From positions 1-13,752 of the forward strand of contig DAIDJT010000033.1 of NCBI GenBank assembly GCA_027451265.1: 13,752 bases of DNA. The letters are read 5' to 3'. How positions within the stretch are numbered: position 1 is the stretch's first letter; every line of letters starts with the position of its first letter. The position numbers were made by a program, and so were the translations under genes. The notes under the pieces were generated by a model, which made no database searches, was not told where the DNA came from, and worked only from the letters and a program-made list of their open reading frames with translations. This DNA comes from Bacteroidales bacterium (GTDB lineage Bacteria; Bacteroidota; Bacteroidia; Bacteroidales; VadinHA17). Of the stretch, positions 1-6,950 are shown one piece after another.

Positions 1-1
1 G

Positions 2-187
2 ATCTGCGAATACGGAGCTGTACTGATAAACGGCGCAAAGGTTTATACAATCAACTCCGAATCAACGGAGGTTGAAGACATAAAGAAGACAGTCAGGGAG
101 ACAGGTCTCGAGGGTGTGGAGAACATCAACTACCTGCAGGCAATAAAAAGGGTCATCGGAATGATCAATAAACCCCTGGCAAACTAA
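2..187 (+). CDS. 3' end of an unrecognised gene
   Basis: This open frame enters from the left edge and ends at TAA 185-187, leaving about 61 C-terminal residues. The visible part starts ICEYGAVLINGAKVYTI, continues through a charged stretch (EVEDIKKTVRETG) and ends in a helix-like segment with QAIKRVIGMINKP. Its mix of beta-type hydrophobic and amphipathic helical segments looks like the end of a soluble cytoplasmic protein. I see no signal peptide, membrane helix or catalytic motif in this piece. I do not recognise the family and assign no function. It lies 20 nt upstream of the CYTH gene on the same strand, so the two are probably co-transcribed. Codon use and base composition resemble the following genes, which supports it as real coding sequence. 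Confidence 0.7.
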   Translation: MCEYGAVLINGAKVYTINSESTEVEDIKKTVRETGLEGVENINYLQAIKRVIGMINKPLAN

Positions 188-207
188 AACCAAAAGAACC
201 AAAGAAA

Positions 208-675
208 ATGGCACTTGAAATAGAAAAGAAGTTCCTGGTGACAGGCGACTTCATGAAAGAATCGGCAAAGGCAACCAGGATCACCCAGGGTTACCTCAGT
301 TCAGTACCCGAGAGGACTGTAAGAGTAAGAATAAAGGGTGACAAGGGTTACATAACAATCAAGGGTATTGGGAGCGCCTCAGGGGCATCACGCTTTGAAT
401 GGGAAAAGGAGATCCCCGTGGCAGAGGTGGAACAACTCCTTGCAATATGCGAACCCGGAGTGATAGACAAGACCCGTCATCTCGTCAGCTCAGGAAAGCA
501 TACGTTTGAAGTTGATGTGTTCCATGGTGACAATGATGGACTTGTGCTTGCAGAAGTAGAATTGTCATCTGAGGATGAGGCATTTGTAAAACCGGCATGG
601 CTTGGCCAGGAGGTGACAGGTGATGCAAGGTACTACAACTCAATGTTGATGAAAAGTCCTTATAAAAGCTGGTAA
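208..675 (+). CDS. Short CYTH-domain protein (inorganic triphosphatase / adenylate cyclase class IV-like)
   Basis: The 155-residue product is a single CYTH (triphosphate tunnel metalloenzyme) domain. The N-terminal ExExK motif is intact as E4-I-E6-K-K8. It is followed by paired basic strands (RVRIKG 39-44, TIKG 50-53), the acidic strand EWEKEI (64-69), KTR 88-90, FEVDVF 100-105 and LAEVEL 114-119. These alternating Arg/Lys and Glu strands line the tunnel that binds a triphosphate and divalent metal. Bacterial CYTH proteins of this size, such as those studied from Nitrosomonas and Clostridium thermocellum, are mainly tripolyphosphatases, so PPPi hydrolysis in the cytoplasm is the likeliest activity. 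Cyclase or thiamine-triphosphatase activity cannot be excluded. There is no CHAD domain. The gene lies 20 nt after the partial gene and 14 nt before the transporter, so it is probably part of an operon. Confidence 0.9.
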   Translation: MALEIEKKFLVTGDFMKESAKATRITQGYLSSVPERTVRVRIKGDKGYITIKGIGSASGASRFEWEKEIPVAEVEQLLAICEPGVIDKTRHLVSSGKHTFEVDVFHGDNDGLVLAEVELSSEDEAFVKPAWLGQEVTGDARYYNSMLMKSPYKSW

Positions 676-689
676 ATAATAGTCAGATC

Positions 690-2315
690 ATGAATTCGTC
701 CGTAAAAGAGCAGGTAAATGAAAGCGGAGTGTTTGATCCGCTTGACATGCAAAACTACAGGGTTGAAAAGCTTCCGAAGAGATCAAAGGGTAAATTTGAA
801 AAATGGCTTGCTGTTGCCGGGGTTCCTCTCGCAATCATAAGCTTTATTCTCCTTGCATTTGTTATCAGGATACCGTTTCTGAGTGACATTGATCCGGAGA
901 GACTTATCTCTTCTGCGGCAAAAAAGGCCTATGTGACCCTTGGCGCTGAGGGTTTCGTGCGGACGAATATCATGATGCTGGCAATCTTTGTTGCCGCACT
1001 CATTCTGTGGATCACCGAGGCAATACCAAATTACCTGACCTCCCTGATAATCATAATAAGCCTCATTCTGACCAAGGTGCTGCCAGAGAAAGAAGCTCTG
1101 GCTCAGCTTGGCCATCCTGTCATGTGGCTGAATATAATGTCGTTTGTGCTGGCGAGCATGCTGGTTGCCACGGGTGTTGCTAAACGGTTTGCACTGTGGT
1201 TCATTATCAGGTTCGGGAAGAGTGCGTCATCAATCTTTATCAGTTTCATCCTGATAAACCTTGTGCTCTCTGCATTCATCTCAGCCACAACAGCAAAGGC
1301 GGCAATATTGCTTCCCATTTTCATGGTGATAGCTTCAATATACGGAGCACATTCGGGTACAAGGAATAATTTCGGACGGAGCATTGTCTTGCAGAACCTG
1401 TTGAATATCAATATTGGAGCCGGTGCTTTCGTGACAGGATCGGGTGCCAACCTGCTGGCTGCTGCACTTATCGGAGGGGCTATCGGGGGAAAGGTGTTCT
1501 TCGGAGACTGGATGATGGCGATGTTTCCGATCATGGTCGGTCTCATGTTCATCGGGTACATCATTGCCATGAAGGTATATTTTCCTCTTGCACCCGGTGA
1601 AAGACTTCCGCAGATTGAAGGAGGAATGGACAGGCTTCGCGATGAGCTGAAGAAACTGGGAAAGATAGATATCCAGGAGATCAAGGCTATAGTTCTTTTT
1701 GTCTTCATACTCGGATTCTGGGCTACCGACCGCCTGCACGGGATAAGCGCCACTTCGGTGGCGTTTGTCGGGGCTGTCATTGCCCTTCTGCCAAGGGTGG
1801 GAATTGTTAAGTGGAATGACGTGGATGTGCCATGGCACCTCATGCTCTTCTCAGCAGGCGCATATACACTCGGTTCAGGCTTTGATTACACTGACCTGCC
1901 GTCAATAGCTGTCAATGCAATCTTTGACCATATGGGCATAGGTCAGGAAACTCCCTTCTGGCTCCTGTATGTACTTCTTACGGGTGTCATGGTCTTCAGC
2001 GCCCTCCTCTTCCAGTCGAAGACGATGAGGGCAATGATCTTCATTCCGATAGCCATCGGCGTTGCCAACCGCTTTGGTTTCAGCGTCATCAGTCTTGCAC
2101 TTCCGGTGGCATTCATGATCGAACACGTTTATGTGCTTCCCTTTAACAGCAAACCTGCTGCACTGCTCTATGAGACAGACCAGTACAGCATTTCCGATGC
2201 ATTCAAATTCGGTATTACGATGATGATAATTGCCTGGCTGCTAATCATTATTGCAGGGGAAACATGGTTCAGATTCCTTGGCATCACGCCGAACGGAGTA
2301 TTCGGCCTGTTCTGA
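690..2315 (+). CDS. DASS/SLC13-family anion symporter-like membrane protein
   Basis: The 541-residue protein has a hydrophilic N-terminus of about 40 residues followed by about eleven or twelve hydrophobic segments (for example 41-61, 93-110, 117-131, 182-218, 331-345, 354-370, 424-441, 448-475 and 509-524). The pattern around ITEAIPNYLTSLIIII (108-123), the re-entrant region with SATTAKAAILLPI (198-210) and the second repeat SKTMRAMIFIPIAI (443-456) fits the DASS family, which imports dicarboxylates, citrate or sulfate with sodium. Both signature positions differ from the usual Ser-Asn-Thr: the first reads SATT and the second SKT. The glycine-rich segment TGSGANLLAAALIGGAIGG replaces the usual Gly-Thr-Pro-Pro-Asn. 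Substrate and coupling ion therefore cannot be inherited from known members. The gene starts 14 nt after the CYTH gene and ends 11 nt before the next gene, which suggests co-expression. Confidence 0.85.
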   Translation: MNSSVKEQVNESGVFDPLDMQNYRVEKLPKRSKGKFEKWLAVAGVPLAIISFILLAFVIRIPFLSDIDPERLISSAAKKAYVTLGAEGFVRTNIMMLAIFVAALILWITEAIPNYLTSLIIIISLILTKVLPEKEALAQLGHPVMWLNIMSFVLASMLVATGVAKRFALWFIIRFGKSASSIFISFILINLVLSAFISATTAKAAILLPIFMVIASIYGAHSGTRNNFGRSIVLQNLLNINIGAGAFVTGSGANLLAAALIGGAIGGKVFFGDWMMAMFPIMVGLMFIGYIIAMKVYFPLAPGERLPQIEGGMDRLRDELKKLGKIDIQEIKAIVLFVFILGFWATDRLHGISATSVAFVGAVIALLPRVGIVKWNDVDVPWHLMLFSAGAYTLGSGFDYTDLPSIAVNAIFDHMGIGQETPFWLLYVLLTGVMVFSALLFQSKTMRAMIFIPIAIGVANRFGFSVISLALPVAFMIEHVYVLPFNSKPAALLYETDQYSISDAFKFGITMMIIAWLLIIIAGETWFRFLGITPNGVFGLF

Positions 2316-2326
2316 CATAACCGCCG

Positions 2327-3790
2327 ATGATCGAGAAAAACGTAAAAATACATGACAAATTCTCCCTCGAACTTAAATTCGGGTACTCTACCAGGAGAAA
2401 ACTAAAGGAGAACCTTTTCGAGGTAAATACCTGGATATTCATTCCCAACAGTCTGGATATCAACAGGCAAACCTATGACAAATCAGATTTCTACAAAGAT
2501 CTGAAGTCGAATATCAGGCTCATCACCCCTGAGTTCCTCCTGCGTGATATTGCCGACCGGGTAAAGTCGCCGTTTGTCCATCTCGAGGCTTCATTCAACG
2601 CACTGGCAGCCAATCCCACACGTGGTAACGCCAGGGAGTATGAGCACCAGATTAAGATGTTCAATTCAATCCTCAAGTCATCGCTTCGTGATCATCGCGA
2701 ACATACTATACGGAACATTGAGACTGAGGATCGTGACTATCTTATTTCGAATTACCTGCAGAGCTCACGCGATATACTTTTAAACTACAGGAGTCTGAGG
2801 CAAATAATTGCTGTGCCTACAGTAAGCAGGGAACTGTTCTCACTATACCTTCTTGGTGATGAATTCATGAGCAATCTCATCGAGCAACATACCTTTCTTC
2901 TGGCCGATGAGATCCGAAAGCGCTATCCGGAGTTGTACACCCAGACCGGTCTGATGCTGACAGAACTCATCCATGGAGAGGTTGAATACAGGAAATCGAA
3001 AGGTTTTCCTGTTGCTGAGAACCGTGGTGAGGAGGAGATCAGGGAACTGATATACAGGCGGGGTGTTCTGAAGAAGCTTTTCGAGAGTCAGCTGTTCCTG
3101 GCAACAAGAAAGAAAAAGGACGGATTCATTGCTGAACAGCTCATTTACAGCATTGCCGCCGGATTTGCAATGATCTTCGCAACTGGAATTGCCTTTGCAT
3201 TCCAGCAGAAGTACGGAAACTTCACAATACCGCTCTTCGTTGCCCTTGTTATCAGCTACATGCTCAAGGACCGTATCAAGGAGCTTACAAGGTACTACTT
3301 CGCAGGGAAGCTGAAGAAGATTTTCTTTGATCATAAGACCAGGATATCGGTCACCCCGGACAAATCAGTCGGCTGGTGCAAGGAGAGCTTTGATTTTGTC
3401 TCAGCTGAAAAAGTGCCCGCTGATATCCTTGACATACGCGGCAAATCGCTTGTGCTTGAAGCCCAGAACGTCAGGGGATGGGAGAAGGTGGTGCTTTACA
3501 GGAAGCTCATGAAGCTCGACAGGCCATCACTTGACGGAATTTTCACACATTATACGATAACGGGTGTCAATGACATAATAAGGTTCAATGTATCGAACTT
3601 CATTCACAATATGGACAATCCAGAGATACCGTTCAGGATGCTGACCGGTGACAGCTTTGAGGAATTAAGCGGTCAGAAGGTCTATTATCTCACGTTTGTA
3701 ATCGACCTGAAGTATGACGGGGAGAGGCAGTTAACCATGTACAGGGTCACTTTCAACAGATCCGGCATACTGAAAATCGATTCTCTGTAG
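2327..3790 (+). CDS. Unrecognised 487-residue protein with a central two-helix membrane hairpin
   Basis: I do not recognise the family. Residues 1-265 are hydrophilic and mostly helical, rich in Arg, Glu and Leu, with no signal peptide. Two adjacent hydrophobic segments (about 269-292 and 299-314) form a membrane hairpin joined by the short polar turn QQKYGNF. A strongly basic stretch follows (KDRIKELTRYYFAGKLKKIFF, 314-334 region). The C-terminal part (340-487) alternates short hydrophobic strands with charged turns and looks like a beta-rich soluble domain ending in FVIDLKYDGERQLTMYRVTF. By the positive-inside rule both large domains should be cytoplasmic. The ATG lies 11 nt after the transporter stop, so the gene is probably translated from the same mRNA and may act with the transporter or the CYTH enzyme. 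That functional link is inference from spacing only. Confidence 0.85.
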   Translation: MIEKNVKIHDKFSLELKFGYSTRRKLKENLFEVNTWIFIPNSLDINRQTYDKSDFYKDLKSNIRLITPEFLLRDIADRVKSPFVHLEASFNALAANPTRGNAREYEHQIKMFNSILKSSLRDHREHTIRNIETEDRDYLISNYLQSSRDILLNYRSLRQIIAVPTVSRELFSLYLLGDEFMSNLIEQHTFLLADEIRKRYPELYTQTGLMLTELIHGEVEYRKSKGFPVAENRGEEEIRELIYRRGVLKKLFESQLFLATRKKKDGFIAEQLIYSIAAGFAMIFATGIAFAFQQKYGNFTIPLFVALVISYMLKDRIKELTRYYFAGKLKKIFFDHKTRISVTPDKSVGWCKESFDFVSAEKVPADILDIRGKSLVLEAQNVRGWEKVVLYRKLMKLDRPSLDGIFTHYTITGVNDIIRFNVSNFIHNMDNPEIPFRMLTGDSFEELSGQKVYYLTFVIDLKYDGERQLTMYRVTFNRSGILKIDSL

Positions 3791-3848
3791 CTTTATTTTT
3801 CTCTTGATTACAAAATCCTTACATTTATGGTGACCCAAACAACCATGA

Positions 3849-4376
3849 ATGAGACTTGCCAGACGTAACGTTGCCAGCATTGTCATTGCCTCACTCCTGA
3901 TTATTGCTGCTATTACAATAGCTTCTCTTACCGTGGGACGTGATATCTATTACGGATCGCGTGATGATGGGCTCCTCTCCTTTGCGATAGTAAATGCAAG
4001 TGGTTATCTCTTCTTCCTGTTCATGCCGGTGGAGGTTGCTTTTGTCTATTATCTTCAGGGTGAAATAAATGTGATTGCCCTTAATGCAGTGGCCATTGGT
4101 ACAGCATTATTCTCGCAAACAATTGACTACCTTATAGGCTTTTCAGTGAGCAATAAGTTTATAGACAAGCTTATCGGCCGTCGCCGCTATGAGAAAGCTG
4201 AAAAACAGATTGAAAAATACGGGAATTTCACGGTATTTCTTTTTAATGCACTTCCTCTCTCCTCACCTGTCATCTCACTTGCAGCCGGAATGATACGCCA
4301 TCCCGCCAGGGTCACTGCAATCTACACCGTGAGCGGACTCCTGGTAAAGTACATTGCCCTTACCTTAATCTTCTGA
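3849..4376 (+). CDS. Small VTT/DedA-like (SNARE-associated Golgi type) membrane protein
   Basis: The 175-residue product has an N-terminal membrane helix (8-29), hydrophobic segments at about 45-70 and 74-100, a basic cytoplasmic loop (KLIGRRRYEKAEKQIEKYG, 107-125) and a final hydrophobic region. The stretch from EKYGNFTVFLFNALPLSSP to VISLAAGMIRHPARV (122-155) matches the VTT/DedA core pattern, in which an amphipathic segment precedes a proline-containing re-entrant loop, then an alanine-glycine-rich loop and an Arg. These proteins are implicated in lipid or undecaprenyl-phosphate scrambling and envelope homeostasis. The N-terminal half is shorter than in typical DedA proteins. The start is fixed by an in-frame TGA directly before ATG 3849. 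Upstream there is a 58-nt gap, so it may have its own promoter or belong to the preceding array. The exact function is uncertain. Confidence 0.75.
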   Translation: MRLARRNVASIVIASLLIIAAITIASLTVGRDIYYGSRDDGLLSFAIVNASGYLFFLFMPVEVAFVYYLQGEINVIALNAVAIGTALFSQTIDYLIGFSVSNKFIDKLIGRRRYEKAEKQIEKYGNFTVFLFNALPLSSPVISLAAGMIRHPARVTAIYTVSGLLVKYIALTLIF

Positions 4377-4396
4377 AGACAGAACCACTCACTGTG

Positions 4397-4428
4397 CCTT
4401 TAAAATGAAACAGCCGGGGCTTTAAAGG
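4397..4428. repeat. Inverted repeat in convergent spacer (8-bp arms)
   Basis: CCTTTAAA (4397-4404) and TTTAAAGG (4421-4428) are perfect 8-bp inverted arms around a 16-nt loop that contains GCCGGGGC. It starts 20 nt after the VTT gene stop. It could form an AT-rich hairpin in the 3' UTR, although no U-run follows. Confidence 0.5.
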
Positions 4429-4434
4429 TGTCAG

Positions 4435-4449
4435 GGTCATAATATGACC
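4435..4449. repeat. Short perfect dyad GGTCAT-AAT-ATGACC
   Basis: Six-base arms GGTCAT (4435-4440) and ATGACC (4444-4449) flank the 3-nt centre AAT. The tight spacing looks more like a protein-binding dyad than an RNA hairpin, but nothing near it starts a gene. It lies in the spacer between the convergent VTT and YceI genes. Confidence 0.4.
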
Positions 4450-4508
4450 TGTTCCAATGAATTTACCCTGTATGAAACAGTGATTAATAGTTTCTGACAT
4501 CAAGTATA

Positions 4509-4550
4509 ATTTGATACCGGAGGCTTTTCATAACCTCCGGCAGATCAAAT
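4509..4550. terminator. Two-tier hairpin between convergent genes, probable bidirectional terminator
   Basis: An inner perfect 7-bp stem, CCGGAGG (4517-4523) with CCTCCGG (4534-4540), has a 10-nt loop. It is enclosed by an outer perfect 7-bp stem, ATTTGAT (4509-4515) with ATCAAAT (4544-4550), separated by a small asymmetric internal loop (A against CAG). It is 132 nt after the VTT gene stop on the plus strand and 32 nt after the YceI stop on the minus strand. A bidirectional terminator is the simplest reading, but the flanks are A/T-rich rather than true U-runs. Confidence 0.65.
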
Positions 4551-4582
4551 ATTTAAACCCAAAGAATACTTTTGAAAAAGAA

Positions 4583-5116
4583 TCATGCCTGTTTTGCGTA
4601 CTGCACCTCAGCGTAGATGCGGACGTCATCGCTGACCAGCACTCCCCCGGTTTCGAGGGCTGCGTTCCAGTTCAGACCCCAGTCCTTGCGGTTGATCTTG
4701 CCGTTGAGGCTGAACCCGGCCTTTGTGTTGCCCCACGGGTCTTTGCCCTGACCGCCGAACTCCACATCAAGCTTCACGGGATTTGTCACTCCCCTGATGG
4801 TAAGGTCTCCCTTAAGCAGCCAGGTCTCATCATCAATCTTTTCCAGGCGTGAAGAGACAAAACTCATCACCGGGAAGTTCTCTGCATCAAAGAAATCAGC
4901 GCTACGGAGATGCGCATCCCTTTGTTCCGCATTTGTGAAGACCGATGCCGTGTTTGCCTCGAAACTGATCTTTGCAGTCGTAAAATCATCACCTTCGGTT
5001 TCAACCTCTGACTTGAACTCCTTGAAGGTACCTGTAACAGTGGTGATCATCATGTGCTTCACCTTGAATTCTATATCGCTGTGCGCCGGATCAATGACCC
5101 ATTTCGTTGTATTCAT
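4583..5116 (-). CDS. YceI-family lipid-binding protein
   Basis: The 177-residue product matches the YceI fold along its whole length. It opens with TKWVIDPAHSDIEFKVKHMM, carries TVTGTFKEF near the start, the central AEQRDAHLRSADFFDAENFP block, LKGDLTIRGVTNPVKLDVEF, and the closing GLNWNAALETGGVLVSDDVRI. YceI proteins are lipocalin-like barrels that bind polyprenyl or other long lipids. Many are periplasmic, but this one has no signal peptide and should be cytoplasmic, as is common for Bacteroidota members. The chosen ATG at 5116 gives the family-typical start. An in-frame ATG at 5143 would add nine residues (MLNNSTYNI) without similarity to the family. It lies 122 nt downstream of the dehydrogenase on the same strand, and that gap holds repeated TTTGTTCA elements, so it may have its own promoter. 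Confidence 0.93.
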   Translation of the reverse strand: MNTTKWVIDPAHSDIEFKVKHMMITTVTGTFKEFKSEVETEGDDFTTAKISFEANTASVFTNAEQRDAHLRSADFFDAENFPVMSFVSSRLEKIDDETWLLKGDLTIRGVTNPVKLDVEFGGQGKDPWGNTKAGFSLNGKINRKDWGLNWNAALETGGVLVSDDVRIYAEVQYAKQA

Positions 5117-5142
5117 GATATTATAGGTTGAATTGTTTAACA

Positions 5143-5185
5143 TTTGTTCATCATGAAAAGAACAACAAAATACCGGGTTTGTTCA
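5143..5185. repeat. Repeated TTTGTTCA / GAACAA elements upstream of yceI-like gene
   Basis: TTTGTTCA occurs at 5143-5150 and again at 5178-5185, 35 bp apart. An inverted partner GAACAA (5160-5165) pairs with TTGTTC (5144-5149). The cluster lies 27-69 nt upstream of the chosen YceI start, where a regulator could bind. The function is unproven. Confidence 0.35.
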
Positions 5186-5238
5186 ATAAAACATGCACAA
5201 TGTCAGCTGGCAGCTGGCAAAAGGTAACAGGCAGGAAC

Positions 5239-6153
5239 TCAGATGCTGTATTTTATACCGGTCAGCGACTCGGATATTTCCCAGAGTCTGGAGGCAAGAT
5301 CGGCCTTGTAGAGCCTGGCGGCGTCATTGGTGAGGACTGGATAGCCTTTATGGTTTCGCGGACCGTCAGGGCCTATGAATTCTCCGCCGCGGAGATCAGG
5401 GTTTGTTGCAGCGAAAAGTGTCGGGAGGGCACCTTTGTCTGCAGGTTGCGCTACGATCCTCATCAGGGTTTTCATCACCTGGCCGGTCTCTCTCTCTGAT
5501 CCTCTTGAAAGAAGGTTTGTCACGCTGATTCCCGGGTGACAGGCAACACTTATTGTAGAAACAGCTGCCCGTTCAAACCTGTTCTGTAGTTCCACCGCGA
5601 AGAGAAGGTTTGAAAGCTTGCTCTGACGGTAAAACCTCATCGGATTGTAACCCTTTGAGCCGTCGAGGTTGTTAAAATCAATCCTGGCATTGCGGGCTGC
5701 AATGCTGCTTGTGACAACCACCCTCGATAACGGTGTGGCCGTCAGCAACGGCAGAAGATGCGCTGTAAGCGCGAAATGACCAAGATGGTTGGTGCCGAAC
5801 TGGAGCTCAAATCCGTTTTTGGTCAGGCTGTAAGGGGGAACCATGACACCTGCATTGTTTATCAGTACGTCAAGCCTGTCGAAGCGTGCAGCGTACTCTT
5901 CTGCAAATCTCCTTACAGATTCAAGGTCAGCCAGGTCAAGCTGCATGACAGACACCGGCTGATGGCCGTTCACCGGCATGATCCTGGCGGCAGCCTTTTC
6001 CCCCTTCTCCCTGTTTCTTACTGCCAGCACAAGATCAGCTCCCTTCGATGCAAGGACCCTTGCGGTTTCAAAACCTATTCCGTGACTGGCACCTGTTATT
6101 ATTATCCTTTTTCCCTTTAATTCTCCGATTCGATCAGAAGTCCATTTATCCAT
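5239..6153 (-). CDS. Short-chain dehydrogenase/reductase (retinol-dehydrogenase-like SDR)
   Basis: The 304-residue product has all classical SDR landmarks. The cofactor motif TGASHGIG is at 20-27, a basic Arg after the second strand (AVRN, R46) favours NADP(H), and D73 follows in QLDLAD. NNAG is at 99-102, the structural Asn is in TNHLGHF (N122), the catalytic Ser is in VTSS (149/150), and the catalytic pair is Y175-x-x-x-K179 in YRQSK. HPG 206-208 follows. The length and the NHLGHF signature resemble retinol dehydrogenase/WW-oxidoreductase-like SDRs that reduce or oxidise lipophilic alcohols and carbonyls. The substrate cannot be told from sequence. It is preceded by a good -7 promoter box and a dyad. 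It is the upstream neighbour of YceI on the same strand, which might hint at isoprenoid or lipid substrates, but that is speculative. Confidence 0.93.
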   Translation of the reverse strand: MDKWTSDRIGELKGKRIIITGASHGIGFETARVLASKGADLVLAVRNREKGEKAAARIMPVNGHQPVSVMQLDLADLESVRRFAEEYAARFDRLDVLINNAGVMVPPYSLTKNGFELQFGTNHLGHFALTAHLLPLLTATPLSRVVVTSSIAARNARIDFNNLDGSKGYNPMRFYRQSKLSNLLFAVELQNRFERAAVSTISVACHPGISVTNLLSRGSERETGQVMKTLMRIVAQPADKGALPTLFAATNPDLRGGEFIGPDGPRNHKGYPVLTNDAARLYKADLASRLWEISESLTGIKYSI

Positions 6154-6183
6154 ATCAGTTCAAAAAAATGAAATCAGCCTGCA

Positions 6184-6199
6184 GCTGAAAAATTTCAGC
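6184..6199. promoter_or_regulatory. Perfect dyad GCTGAAA-AA-TTTCAGC at the SDR transcription start
   Basis: Seven-base arms (6184-6190 and 6193-6199) surround a 2-bp centre. The dyad begins at the last base of the -7 box of the SDR promoter on the minus strand and covers the expected transcription start, the position of a repressor operator. No regulator gene is next to it. Confidence 0.45.
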
Positions 6200-6206
6200 A
6201 AATATA
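6199..6206 (-). promoter_or_regulatory. Bacteroidota-type -7 box for the SDR gene
   Basis: On the minus strand this reads TATATTTG, a full match to TAnnTTTG, 45 nt upstream of the SDR start codon. No clear -33 TTG element is at the usual spacing, so the promoter may be activator-dependent or weak. Confidence 0.45.
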
Positions 6207-6216
6207 GGACAAATCG

Positions 6217-6247
6217 CTGAGACATGGCATAGGCAGGCCTGTCTCAG
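6217..6247 (-). terminator. Terminator-like hairpin after the DUF2490 gene
   Basis: CTGAGACA (6217-6224) and TGTCTCAG (6240-6247) are perfect 8-bp arms. Inside them GGC and GCC add three pairs after a one-base bulge. It starts 19 nt after the DUF2490 stop in the direction of transcription. A T-rich stretch follows only at some distance, so it may act as a weak or factor-assisted terminator, or as an mRNA 3' end stabiliser. Confidence 0.55.
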
Positions 6248-6266
6248 GAGAAGCGCCGTGAGCATG

Positions 6267-6950
6267 TCAGAGCTTCACGGAGTAGGTAATGCCGAGCAGG
6301 TTTTCAAAGGGAGGTTTGCTGACCCTGCTGTCATTATAAATATATTCAATCCCGAAGGTATGCCTTTTGTTCATGGTATACTCAATCCCCGCCATTGATC
6401 TCCATTTGTCCACACCATATTCATTCTGGCTGAAAAGCTGTGTGTGCATTTCAACGTTTATGTAAGGTCTGACCGGAATGCCCCTTACATCATAATCAAG
6501 TTCAAACCTGACCCTGTGGTACCAATCCGGTTCTTCATCCTCCGGGTCTTTTATGTAGGTTTTAAACTGCTCCTGTATCCGGTACCTTACGGAAAAAGTA
6601 AAACGGGCCACTGAGGGGGCAGTGCCTTTCATCTGAACGAACCAGCGGTGGCGAGGATGGTACCGGTCATCTTTCTCCATCTGGTCAATGAACCTGTAAT
6701 AGATTCCGGCATTGAAATAATCATTGAACTTGTACCGCAGCCCGGGCTCAATATAAAACTTGTCAATATTCCTTCCATTCTCATTGGTCCTGATACTGGC
6801 TTCCAGATCAGCCCTGAGTCCCTTCACGATATCCTTTGAAGCGCTGGCCTCATACCAAATTCCGTAGTCAGTCTTCTGTCCTGAAGCAGATATGGCAATA
6901 AGCATTATTAAAAGTAATGTTGCCGGTCTTTTATTCATCATCAGTGTCAT
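6267..6950 (-). CDS. DUF2490-family outer-membrane beta-barrel protein
   Basis: The 227-residue product has an N-terminal signal peptide (hydrophobic core TLLLIMLIAISASG, cleavage probably before Gln25). The rest is made of alternating amphipathic beta strands rich in aromatic residues and ends in LGITYSVKL, as expected for a small outer-membrane barrel. DYGIWYEASASKDI near the start and the strand pattern RYKFNDYFNAGIYYRF are typical of DUF2490. The family has no established function. Its ATG lies inside the end of the DUF4956 gene, 20 nt before that gene's last base. A second in-frame ATG at 6938 also overlaps, so translational coupling is likely either way. It is the last gene of the VTC-DUF4956-DUF2490 operon and may supply the outer-membrane part of that system. 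Confidence 0.88.
   Translation of the reverse strand: MTLMMNKRPATLLLIMLIAISASGQKTDYGIWYEASASKDIVKGLRADLEASIRTNENGRNIDKFYIEPGLRYKFNDYFNAGIYYRFIDQMEKDDRYHPRHRWFVQMKGTAPSVARFTFSVRYRIQEQFKTYIKDPEDEEPDWYHRVRFELDYDVRGIPVRPYINVEMHTQLFSQNEYGVDKWRSMAGIEYTMNKRHTFGIEYIYNDSRVSKPPFENLLGITYSVKL

Noticed and set aside
1103..1843. Long 246-codon open frame on the minus strand opposite the transporter gene
   Set aside because: Its protein is an antisense reading of a hydrophobic coding region, with no family pattern, while the plus-strand frame has clear membrane segments and family motifs.
2843..3334. 163-codon minus-strand frame opposite the unknown 487-residue protein
   Set aside because: It has no domain pattern and no promoter, and the opposite frame is continuous, well spaced in an operon and has coherent membrane topology.
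3827..3868. 13-codon mini reading frame (MVTQTTMNETCQT) overlapping the VTT gene start, considered as a leader peptide
   Set aside because: There is no attenuator structure or codon run suggesting regulation, and short overlaps like this are common by chance.
4511..4852. 113-codon plus-strand frame starting in the hairpin spacer
   Set aside because: It overlaps the YceI coding sequence in antisense, and its start lies inside the hairpin. YceI is unambiguous.
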